A DNA stretch of 40,169 nt from Spirochaetaceae bacterium (GTDB lineage: Bacteria; Spirochaetota; Spirochaetia; Treponematales; Breznakiellaceae). Both the position numbers and the translations under genes were made by a program. The stretch is taken from positions 1 to 40,169 of the forward strand of contig JAIRPY010000094.1 in the NCBI GenBank assembly GCA_031256905.1. Direction: 5' to 3'. Under the pieces are notes generated by a model. It was not told where the DNA came from and made no database searches. It saw only the letters and a list, made by a program, of their open reading frames with translations. Numbering within the stretch: the first letter of the stretch is position 1; each line of letters opens with the position of its first letter. Shown one piece after another: positions 9,342 to 17,501 of this stretch.

Positions 9342-10196
9342 ATGGACAAAGCAAAAGCCGGTTACTTTGAAGGATTTATTTCGATAGGGGTGAATTCGGC
9401 GTTGTTTGCCCTGAAATTATGGGCGGGAATCCTCACGAACTCCCTGGCCCTGACCGCAGATGCCTGGCATACTTTTTCCGATTCGCTAAGCTCTCTGATT
9501 CTTATTATCGGGGTGAAACTTTCCTCAAAAAAAGCGGACCGGGAACATCCCTTCGGCCATGGCCGAATCGAGCATATTACCTCGCTTTTTATTGCTTTCT
9601 TCCTCGGCCTTATCGCCTATGAATTTTTAAAAACCGCGGCCGGGCAATTTATCCGCCGGGAATCCCCGGTTTACGGAAAAACCGCGCTGGCCGTTACGAG
9701 CCTTTCGATTATTGCGAAGGAACTCCTGGCCCAATACGCTTTTTCCATCGCCCGAAAAACCCAAAATCCCAGCGTAAGAGCCGACGGCTGGCATCACCGA
9801 AGCGACGCGCTGTCTTCCGTCGGGGTGTTAGCCGGCCTCTTGTTTGGGAAAAACCTGTGGTGGATAGACTCGGCCCTGGGCGGAGCTATAGCCTTCCTGC
9901 TGTTTTACACCGCCTATGGAATCATCAAAGCCAGTGCCGCGGCCCTGCTCGGCGAAGAGCCGGATCAAAATTTAATCGATCAGATAACTGAAGAGGTTAA
10001 GGGCCGATACAATCAGGATTTGGCTCTGCATCACTTTCATATACACAATTATGTGACCCATAAAGAATTGACTTTGCACATTCGTCTCGATAAAACCCTG
10101 AGCATCGACCAGGGCCATAGCATAGCGACCGATATTGAACATAAAATCGCGGAAAAGTTCGGGATTATCGCTACGGTTCATGTAGAACCTAACTAG
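9342..10196 (+). CDS. Cation diffusion facilitator (CDF) family transporter
   Basis: LTADAWHTFSDSLSSL, HPFGHGRIEHITS and VRADGWHHRSDALSSVGVL (HD..D metal motifs), plus a C-terminal cytoplasmic domain. Confidence 0.92.
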   Translation: MDKAKAGYFEGFISIGVNSALFALKLWAGILTNSLALTADAWHTFSDSLSSLILIIGVKLSSKKADREHPFGHGRIEHITSLFIAFFLGLIAYEFLKTAAGQFIRRESPVYGKTALAVTSLSIIAKELLAQYAFSIARKTQNPSVRADGWHHRSDALSSVGVLAGLLFGKNLWWIDSALGGAIAFLLFYTAYGIIKASAAALLGEEPDQNLIDQITEEVKGRYNQDLALHHFHIHNYVTHKELTLHIRLDKTLSIDQGHSIATDIEHKIAEKFGIIATVHVEPN

Positions 10197-10243
10197 GTAT
10201 ATTTTCTTTTCGGTCCTTTTCGTCCTCCCAGGACTTCTAGGTC

Positions 10244-10705
10244 CGGGAGCCTCATAGCCTGATGGGAAAGCCTCGTAGCCTGGGGGGAAAGCCCCACACC
10301 ATGATACGAAAACCTCATCCCATGGGGGGAAAGCCTCATCCCATGGGGGGAAAGCCTCATCCCATGGGGGGAAAGCCTCATCCCATGGGGGGAAAGGCTC
10401 ATCCCATGATACGAAAGCCCCACACCATGATACGAAAACCTCACACCATGGGGGGAAAGCCTCATCCCATGGGGGGAAAGCCTCATCCCATGAGGGGAAA
10501 GGCTCACACCATGGGGGGAAAGCCCCACACCATGATACGAAAACCTCACACCATGGGGGGAAAGCCTCATCCCATGAGGGGAAAGCCTCATCCCATGGGG
10601 AGAAAGGCTCACACCATGGGGGGAAAGGCTCATCCCATGGGGGGAAAGGCTCATCCCATGGGGGGAAAGCCTCATCCCATGGGGGGAAAGCCCCATAGCA
10701 GGGGT
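10244..10705. repeat. 21-bp tandem repeat array, about 22 units, mosaic variants
   Basis: Dominant unit ggaaagcctcatcccatgggg, with linked variants (ccatgata/cgaaaa, ggctcaca, ccccaca, ccatgagg). Outermost units are degenerate. Lies between convergent gene ends. Confidence 0.95.
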
Positions 10706-10735
10706 TCAGGGATGACTACAGGTTAGGGAGAAGAG

Positions 10736-12861
10736 CTATTCGGCTTTGAATTTGGAAAGTTCGGATTGGAGGAGGTCGATAGAACGTTTTGTTTCGCCGC
10801 TTATGGCGTTGACTTGGAGGACGGCCTGGTTAATTTTTTCCGCTTCTTTGGCCATTTCATTCATGCTGTCGGAGATTTCTGCGGTTCCTTGTTCTAAGGT
10901 TCGGCATTCGCCGCCGATTTCTCGGCCTCCTTGCCGCATTCGGGTGAAACTTTCCTTAATAGTTTGGGTTCCTTCGGTGAGGCGGGTGACGGCTTCCAGA
11001 ATCTGCTTGCTTCCGAGGTCCTGTTCTTCCATTGCGCTTCGGACCGCGCTCTCCTGGGCCGATACGGTTCTCACCCCTTGGTCGATAGCCTCAAAACGTT
11101 CGAGCACCCCCGCGGCGGCCGTAGATATTTTGTCAATCGAGGTCTTGATTTCCTTCAAAACTCCGGCGATGGTCTTTGATTGTTTCGAGGAAGATTCCGC
11201 GAGTTTTCGGATTTCTTCGGCCACGACCGCGAAACCCTTCCCGGATTCCCCGGCATGGGCCGCTTCAATAGCGGCATTCATCGAAAGCAGGTTGGTTTGG
11301 CTGGCGATATTCGCCATCACCGAGGTAATGCCGATAAGGCCCTCCGATTCTTTCGCCACATTTTGCATTTCCCCGGCAATGCCGCTCAAACCGGTTCGGC
11401 CGCTTTCGGCCGCGGCGGATAAGTTTTCCATATTTTTCGCGTTGCCTATCAAAGTTCGGGCCACATTGGCGATATTTGAAACCATTTCTTCGACCGCCGC
11501 GGAGGATTTGGCTATATCTTCGGCTTGAGTTTCAATATGTTTCCCCAAGTTTTCAATAACGCCGTCAATATCCCCGATAACCTTAGCAGTCTTGTCTACG
11601 TTTTTCCCCTGGGTTTGGGTTTGCCGCTCCACATTGCCGATACTAGCGGTAATTTCTTTGACGGCCAAGGCGGTTTCGTCCATGTTTTCCGCGAGCTTTC
11701 CCCCGATTTCCCCAAGACCCGCGGCCTGAACCTTCACCTGCCGGATAAGTTCCTGAATAGAATCAAGAATCTTGTTGAAGTAAGTTCCCATGGCGCCGAT
11801 TTCATCATTACTGTAGATTCTAAGCCGTTTAGTAAGGTCTCCTTCTCCTTCGGAAATGTCTTTCATGCGATCCGCTACTCGGTTGATGCGCCGGGAAAGA
11901 CTGTTGGACACCAGGTAAATGCACCCCGCCGCAACCACCGCCGCCCCGGCAATAAAAAGAAGCGCGAAATGAACGAGTTTTACCAAAGGCGCCCGGACCG
12001 TTTTGAGGTCCGCCATGGCAAGAATAAGATAAGGATTCTTTGCAGTCCCCACAGTAAAGGGATAAGCCACCCAAATAGCATCCTTGGAGGTGAAGGCGGT
12101 CGAGTCCTTTCGGGCAATGAGCCGAGGGATTATGTCCGCTCCCGCGCTGGGAAAGGACGCGCTGGTTCCTTGGGAGAAGGGTTTGCCGAGCATATCGTCT
12201 TGGTAGTGGGCGCAGATGGTTCCATCGCCGGCGACTACCGCGACATGGCCGGTTTGATAGGGCCGAAGACCCGCAACATAAGGCTGAAGAGGACCAATAT
12301 TCACCTGCATTCCCACAACCCCCAGGACCTTTCCCCGGACAATAATAGCAGATCGGACTTCGATAATCAGCGCGTTTTTGCCCTGCCTATTCATCGTCAT
12401 CGGGAAACTGACGAAGTCGTTTTGGTCCGTTTCCGCGAGGACCTGCTGGTACCCCGGGTAGGTCTCCGGGGTAATAATCTCGTTTAGGTGGCTGTAATAG
12501 GGGATAAACTCCGCATCTTCTTCGTCGATGACGCCTTTATGCCAGAAAGCGTACATTCCAGTTATATTTTCATCGGATTTGAGGATATTCCGCAGGATGT
12601 CGGTAAACTCGGTGCGGCGGATTTCGGGATAGACCTGTTCGTAGCCGCTCATAATGACAGAAAGAGCTTTGGTTTTTTCAAGGTAGGCTTTGTAATACTC
12701 GGTAACTTTGGCGGCGTAGAGGGCGGCTTGGCTGGTCATATCTTGCAGGATGACCCGGTCCTGCATTTTCGCTCCCTGGAAGAAGAGGACGACTATAATG
12801 ACCGCTATAAGGGTCAAAGTTAGAAGCGAATTGGTAAGGGTAAGCCGGTATTTGAACTTCA
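10736..12861 (-). CDS. Methyl-accepting chemotaxis protein
   Basis: N-terminal TM, large extracytoplasmic (Cache-like) domain, second TM, HAMP ([29 protein letters not shown]), signaling hairpin ([49 protein letters not shown]). Start at ATG ~12861 ([12 protein letters not shown]) preceded by SD-like GGGAG. Confidence 0.93.
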
Positions 12862-12960
12862 TGGTTTCTCCCAAAAGAGGATATACAAGAGTGTCTAACA
12901 TTTTTTCAATTTAGTCAATCTTTTTATCCGTTAATTACAATTACAAATTTTTTAAAAGGT

Positions 12961-12989
12961 TTGCATTTAAAGTAATTGTATGGTAGAAT
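12961..12989 (+). promoter_or_regulatory. Predicted promoter of the methyltransferase/corrinoid operon
   Basis: TTGCAT (12961-12966), 17 nt, TAGAAT (12984-12989), SD taggag at 13005-13010, ATG 13016. The ORF-track start at 12980 would overlap this -10. Confidence 0.6.
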
Positions 12990-13015
12990 ACTTTAAAAAG
13001 CTGGTAGGAGAAAAG

Positions 13016-13825
13016 ATGCTCATAATAGGTGAAAAAATAAACGGGTCCATACCTTCGGTGGCCCGGGGGATTGCCGAGAAAAACGGCGATATGATTCGGG
13101 ACTTGGCGAAACGGCAGGCCGATGCAGGCGCGGCGTTTATCGATGTATGCGCTTCGGTGCCGCCTTCTGCGGAACTTGAAACCCTGCATTGGCTCATTGA
13201 TATGGTTCAGAGCGTAACCGATAGGCCCATCGCTATTGACAGTCCCAGCGCGCACATCTGCGCGGAAGCGATTCGGTTCTGCAAAAGACCGGGCCTGATC
13301 AATTCGGTTTCTATGGAAGGGGACAAAATCGATAAAATTTTCCCCTTGATTGCTGATACGTCTTGGGAATGCATCGCTTTGCTCTGCGACGATACGGAAA
13401 TTTCCAAAACCGTGGAAAAACGGCTGAGCGTTTTCGAGAAAATTATGCAAAAAGCCCAGGAATACCGCATCCCGGCGAACCGGCTTCACATTGATCCTTT
13501 GGTGCAGATGCTTTGCACTTCGGAGGACGGCATCCTCTCGATCCTCGAGGCCCTGCGGGAAATCAAGAAACGGTATCCGAAGATTCACATTACCGGCGGG
13601 GCCAGCAATATTTCCTTCAATCTGCCTATGCGCAGGTACATAAACCAGGGGTTCATCGTTCTTTCCATGAGCGCGGGTATGGACAGCGCGATTCTTGACC
13701 CTCTGAATCGGGATCTGATGGGGCTGATTTACGCCGCGGAAGCCCTCCTCGGGCAGGACGAATTTTGCATGGAATACATCGGCGCGTTCCGAGCCGGCCT
13801 TTTCGGGAACGAAAAACGTTCATAA
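13016..13825 (+). CDS. Methyltetrahydrofolate:corrinoid methyltransferase family (pterin-binding; MtgA/AcsE-like)
   Basis: MLIIGEKINGSIPSV, RQADAGAAFIDVCAS, PIAIDSPSA, NSVSMEG, HIDPLVQ and ITGGASNISFNLPMR. Pterin-binding TIM-barrel motifs. Confidence 0.87.
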   Translation: MLIIGEKINGSIPSVARGIAEKNGDMIRDLAKRQADAGAAFIDVCASVPPSAELETLHWLIDMVQSVTDRPIAIDSPSAHICAEAIRFCKRPGLINSVSMEGDKIDKIFPLIADTSWECIALLCDDTEISKTVEKRLSVFEKIMQKAQEYRIPANRLHIDPLVQMLCTSEDGILSILEALREIKKRYPKIHITGGASNISFNLPMRRYINQGFIVLSMSAGMDSAILDPLNRDLMGLIYAAEALLGQDEFCMEYIGAFRAGLFGNEKRS

Positions 13826-13866
13826 ATATTTTATAAATATTAAGGAATATTTTATAAATATTAAGG
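13825..13866 (+). repeat. Perfect 21-bp tandem duplication (2 copies) ahead of the corrinoid-protein gene
   Basis: AATATTTTATAAATATTAAGG at 13825-13845 and 13846-13866, each ending in an SD-like AAGG. Confidence 0.9.
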
Positions 13867-13874
13867 AGAAATAT

Positions 13875-14507
13875 ATGACTAAAATTCAGGAAATCGCTCA
13901 AGCCGTTGAAGCGGGAAAATCCAAGATTGTCGGCGGTTTGGTAGAAGAAGCTCTTGCGGAAGGCCTCGATCCGGTCAAGATTTTAAACGAAGGCATGATC
14001 GGAGCCATGGACGTCGTAGGAGAGAAATTTAAACGGTCCGAAATTTTCGTACCCGAAATGCTGGTCGCGGCCCGGGCAATGAAAAAAGGCGTGGAAGTGC
14101 TGAAACCAAAACTCGCAGGAAAGGCCAACGTCGGCCTGGGCAAGTGCATCATCGGCACCGTCGCCGGAGATATGCACGACATCGGCAAAAACCTCGTCTG
14201 CATGATGATCGAAAGTACGGGCTTCGAGGTAATCGACTTGGGCGTCGACGTATCTTCAGAAAAATTTATCGACGCCCTGAAAAAAAACCCGGACGCCAAA
14301 ATCCTCGGCCTTTCGGCTCTGCTTACCACCACCATGCCGGCCATCAAGCAAACCATCGAAGCCGTTAACGCCGCAGGCCTAACGGGTTTCAAGATTATCA
14401 TCGGCGGCGCGCCGGTTACCGCAGATTACGCCAAACAAGTCGGCGCCGACGGCTACTCTCCCGACGCCGCCAGCGCGGCGGCCCTCGCAAAACAGCTGGT
14501 CGCCTAG
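13875..14507 (+). CDS. Corrinoid (cobalamin-binding) methyltransferase protein, MtgC/MtbC-like
   Basis: Canonical GTVAGDMHDIGKNLV (DxHxxG), SALLTTTM and IIIGGAPVT. N-terminal helical B12-binding cap. Confidence 0.93.
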   Translation: MTKIQEIAQAVEAGKSKIVGGLVEEALAEGLDPVKILNEGMIGAMDVVGEKFKRSEIFVPEMLVAARAMKKGVEVLKPKLAGKANVGLGKCIIGTVAGDMHDIGKNLVCMMIESTGFEVIDLGVDVSSEKFIDALKKNPDAKILGLSALLTTTMPAIKQTIEAVNAAGLTGFKIIIGGAPVTADYAKQVGADGYSPDAASAAALAKQLVA

Positions 14508-14516
14508 CCCTTAACC

Positions 14517-14536
14517 CGGCGCGCGGCCGCGCGCCG
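14517..14536. terminator. Perfect 20-bp GC-only palindrome between convergent genes; possible bidirectional terminator
   Basis: CGGCGCGCGGCCGCGCGCCG is identical to its own reverse complement. No strong U-tract follows. Confidence 0.45.
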
Positions 14537-14541
14537 TAAAT

Positions 14542-14928
14542 TTACCCTTTCCGGACGTGCAGGGGAATTGAACTGAGGATTTTTTCATCGATATAAAGAA
14601 TGAAATTGACGACTCCGCTGGTTTTAAATCGAAGATTCGTAATACTGAAAACGAGATGCGATACCGCGGTGGCGTTGCCGACTCCCTTTACGTCTACATT
14701 GCCGTTTATGGTATCCATGTTCATTTCGCCGTTGAGATCCCGGGTTTCGATCCGGAAAGTATGGGATGAAAATTCCCAAATATCAAAGCGAATCCTAATC
14801 ACCACCGATAACTGGGGATGAATACAGGGAAAATTACGGGAAATAATCGTATCAAAGGTGCCGACAATAGTTAGTTTGCCCCCATTTTCTTGGGCGTAAT
14901 CGCAAAAGGTAAACAATTCTATCTTCAT
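14542..14928 (-). CDS. Small conserved hypothetical protein (DUF6941-like)
   Basis: MKIELFTFCDYAQENGGKLTIVGTFDTI resembles the FCDYA-type small protein family. Preceded by an extended -10, TGG-TATGAT-N6-ATG. Confidence 0.65.
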   Translation of the reverse strand: MKIELFTFCDYAQENGGKLTIVGTFDTIISRNFPCIHPQLSVVIRIRFDIWEFSSHTFRIETRDLNGEMNMDTINGNVDVKGVGNATAVSHLVFSITNLRFKTSGVVNFILYIDEKILSSIPLHVRKG

Positions 14929-14955
14929 ACATCAATCATACCAAAAATTTCGGTT

Positions 14956-16002
14956 TTACGCTGGACCCTTAGATTCCCGATGACGGGTAAACTCTCGCCG
15001 GCGAATCTGCTGAAGGAGAATCTCGTCTAAGGGCAGAGCCTCCGTTTTGGCTGGAGCGCAGGGTTTCCCGGTTTCATCTTGAATGGAAAGTCCTTCATTC
15101 CCAAGGCGGCGGGAACACTTTTCCGGAGAAAAATTTCCGGTTTGAAAATAGGGTACTAAAACTTCGGCCGCGGCCTCAGAGCCAGCCCGCAGAGCCGCAT
15201 CGTAGACATCGACAAAAGAGCGGGTATCTTCTTTACCTTGTTCGGTAGGATAAAACCAGGCCCGCCGGGCAAGATTAAGATAATCCACCTGCAAAGGCAG
15301 TCTCTTCGGATGGAAATACAGAAGCGGTATTTTTTCCCCTGTTTCGCTTTCCGCCGAAGTCAGAAGAAAAAATTCTCTGCAGTCCCGAAAGGTGTTATCG
15401 ATTCGTTTAAGCAGAGCGCGATCCTTGCCGGCTCGTTCTGGAAAAACCTTTTGCAAACTTTGGCAGAGCAGTTCCTTGAGCCCGGCCGGAGGCGTTTCGC
15501 ATACCCTTACCAAGGCCTTTTGATCCCACGCCGCCGGAGTTTGTCCCCGTAAGAGGGCCAACATGAGAACATCCAAAATCCGCTCGAAAAAGGCATGAGC
15601 AGTTCCGCGTCTAAAAACCTGCCCGAAACGTTGAAATTTTTCAGCCTCCGAAGGAAGAACCGTCGATTTGTACACAATATAGGGATGACAAAACCGATCC
15701 AGCAGAGCATGAGTCATGAAACCCAAAGCATAAGCTCCCAAAGGCGAAACTTCCTGTCCCGGAGGCGGCAGAGTCTGAGATAAAAGACAGGCGGCAAAAT
15801 TACCAAAACCCCGCCGATGCAGAAGACCGCCGTATTCCAACGACACCGGACGAGTTATCTGATTGTGGTAAAATATATCCGGTCCCTGACAGCCTAGCCA
15901 AAAAATCCCCGGATTCTCCGCCCCAACCCGCAGAGGAATCCGGGTACTCAAACCGGCAAAAAGCATCTCCCCAAAAAGACTGTGCAGAATGTGCGCGGGC
16001 AT
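14956..16002 (-). CDS. Zinc-dependent phospholipase C-like protein
   Basis: MPAHILHSLFGEMLFAG, NPGIFWLGCQGPDIFYHN and GFMTHALLDRFCHPYIVYKS. His/Asp-rich motifs of the zinc-dependent PLC-like family. Confidence 0.7.
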   Translation of the reverse strand: MPAHILHSLFGEMLFAGLSTRIPLRVGAENPGIFWLGCQGPDIFYHNQITRPVSLEYGGLLHRRGFGNFAACLLSQTLPPPGQEVSPLGAYALGFMTHALLDRFCHPYIVYKSTVLPSEAEKFQRFGQVFRRGTAHAFFERILDVLMLALLRGQTPAAWDQKALVRVCETPPAGLKELLCQSLQKVFPERAGKDRALLKRIDNTFRDCREFFLLTSAESETGEKIPLLYFHPKRLPLQVDYLNLARRAWFYPTEQGKEDTRSFVDVYDAALRAGSEAAAEVLVPYFQTGNFSPEKCSRRLGNEGLSIQDETGKPCAPAKTEALPLDEILLQQIRRREFTRHRESKGPA

Positions 16003-16037
16003 GGACTCACTCTACCGAAATTTCCAGCTTTTAACAA
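16003..16037 (-). promoter_or_regulatory. Predicted promoter, leaderless arrangement
   Basis: Minus strand TTGTTA (16037-16032), 17 nt, TAGAGT (16014-16009), GAGTCC, ATG 16002. No SD. Confidence 0.5.
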
Positions 16038-16103
16038 CCGGCCCTTCCGCTTATAATTCTTCAGGTTGACAAAAGATCGAAAAAAAGTCTTCTTGGAAGT
16101 AGC

Positions 16104-17360
16104 ATGGAATATATGTACATTGCCCAGTCGGCGAAAGAAACGGCTAAATGCAAAATCGGCAAGACTCAGAATTTAGAAAGAAGATTGAAAGAATATAACG
16201 CCATGACCGGATCAAAAAATAATGTTTACCAATACCTCTTCGCCGGCGAAGTGAAAAACGCCGGACCGGTAGAAAAGGCAGTGAAAGAAAAGTATCCCCA
16301 TCTGCGGGAGGAAAAAAGCCGGGAAATATATTTTTACAACGCCGTTCTTTTTAACGATTATGTCGGGTTTATAAAAGCGCATAAGCTCTTCGTGAAAGAA
16401 ATTATTTTTAAATCCGAAGATAAAATCGTAAAAGCAGTAAAGAAAATGCCTCCTTCCCTTGAAGAACGGGGAATGTCTAAAAATGACGTTTTGCAAAAAG
16501 CCAAAAAGATAAAAAACGATGAGTTCTACACCCGCTACGAAGATGTCGAAAAAGAAGTTTTAATGTACGATAAAAGCATCTGGCAAGATAAAGTTATCTT
16601 TTGCAACTGCGATGACCCGGTGGATAATGACGAAAAAAGAACTTCCGCCTTTGGGTTATATTTTCTGCGGAACTTCGAGGAACTCAAGGTAAAGCAATTA
16701 ATCTGCACCCATTACGGCGGAGGCATCGATTTATTCAACCCCGGCGGGAAAGGCTACATCTTCACCAAAGAAGGTTTCGGCGAAGGAAAACAATTTCCTC
16801 CGGGCTATACCGGCAGTTTCGATGATCCGTTATCGTTACAAATCCTGCGCGAAGAAGCGGACATCGTCTGCACGAATCCGCCCTTCTCAAAAGCCAAAGA
16901 GTATTGGAAAACCATTATCGATAGCGGGAAAAAATTTCTCGTCATTTCAAACATAGCAAATCCCCTTACAAACGCCTATTTACCCTACTTTTACGCCAAT
17001 AAAGTATGGGCCGGATATAACGAAGTGGATTGGTATTTAACGCCTAAAAAAGAACTTACCAGAGCGGCGGGGCATTGGTATACTAATCTTCCCATGAGAG
17101 ACCGCCCGAAAAGTAAAAATCTAAAAATACTAAAGCTGAAAGAAATTCCGGAAAAATATAAAAAGCATGACGATAACAAAATGTTGTTGGTAGATAATTG
17201 CTATATTCCGGGGGATTATAAAAAACCTTTTGCCGTTTCCGCCCGATCCATATTAAACGGTTTGCTGGAGAAGGGATATATTCTTATTCATGACAAGCGG
17301 TATACTCCGTATATAAACGGAAAAGAATGTTTCGCCCGGGTATTAGTGCAGAAAACCTGA
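16104..17360 (+). CDS. GIY-YIG/T5orf172-like domain fused to an EcoRI-type adenine-specific DNA methyltransferase
   Basis: N-term MEYMYIAQSAKETAKCKIGKTQNLERRLKEYN...REIYFYN (GIY-YIG/T5orf172 pattern). C-term NDEFYTRYEDVEKEV, VIFCNCDDPVDN and DIVCTNPPFSKAKEYW (NPPF methyltransferase motif). Confidence 0.8.
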   Translation: MEYMYIAQSAKETAKCKIGKTQNLERRLKEYNAMTGSKNNVYQYLFAGEVKNAGPVEKAVKEKYPHLREEKSREIYFYNAVLFNDYVGFIKAHKLFVKEIIFKSEDKIVKAVKKMPPSLEERGMSKNDVLQKAKKIKNDEFYTRYEDVEKEVLMYDKSIWQDKVIFCNCDDPVDNDEKRTSAFGLYFLRNFEELKVKQLICTHYGGGIDLFNPGGKGYIFTKEGFGEGKQFPPGYTGSFDDPLSLQILREEADIVCTNPPFSKAKEYWKTIIDSGKKFLVISNIANPLTNAYLPYFYANKVWAGYNEVDWYLTPKKELTRAAGHWYTNLPMRDRPKSKNLKILKLKEIPEKYKKHDDNKMLLVDNCYIPGDYKKPFAVSARSILNGLLEKGYILIHDKRYTPYINGKECFARVLVQKT

Positions 17361-17404
17361 CGGCCGGGTTAATTGCCCGCCGATTTAGCCGCGACAGCTT
17401 TACT

Positions 17405-17428
17405 GCCCGGGTTTTTAAAAACCCGGGC
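17405..17428. terminator. Perfect 24-bp palindrome, likely bidirectional terminator between convergent genes
   Basis: GCCCGGGTTTTTAAAAACCCGGGC is exactly self-complementary, between the methyltransferase (+) and coiled-coil gene (-) stop codons. Confidence 0.6.
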
Positions 17429-17501
17429 GGACTTCTGCGGATCAAGTTTTAAGCTGAAAGCCCTGTCTGAAATCTGCTAGGCGGGTTTTTCTGCGCGGCG
17501 G

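Noticed and set aside
8566-9387. 273-aa + strand ORF opposite prs; similar long antisense ORFs at 3333-4058, 11525-12487, 25115-25936, 28934-29947 and 35253-36281
   Set aside because: All overlap well-supported genes on the other strand and show no recognisable domains; treated as codon-bias shadows.
10193-10696. Heptapeptide-repeat ORF on the minus strand (LSPHGMR...)
   Set aside because: Open frame follows automatically from a stop-free 21-bp repeat, and the opposite strand is equally open. Not called as a CDS.
10244-10705. Possible CRISPR array
   Set aside because: Units are contiguous 21-mers with no unique spacers of 25-40 bp, and no cas genes are present; it is a minisatellite-like tandem repeat.
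12980-13015. ORF-track start of the methyltransferase at 12980
   Set aside because: That ATG overlaps a good -10 (TAGAAT 12984-12989); the SD-led ATG at 13016 begins the conserved MLIIGEKING sequence.
12890-13016. Possible cobalamin riboswitch upstream of the methyltransferase/corrinoid operon
   Set aside because: The region is short and AT-rich. Neither the B12-box-like consensus nor a multi-stem leader is visible; promoter to ATG is about 27 nt.
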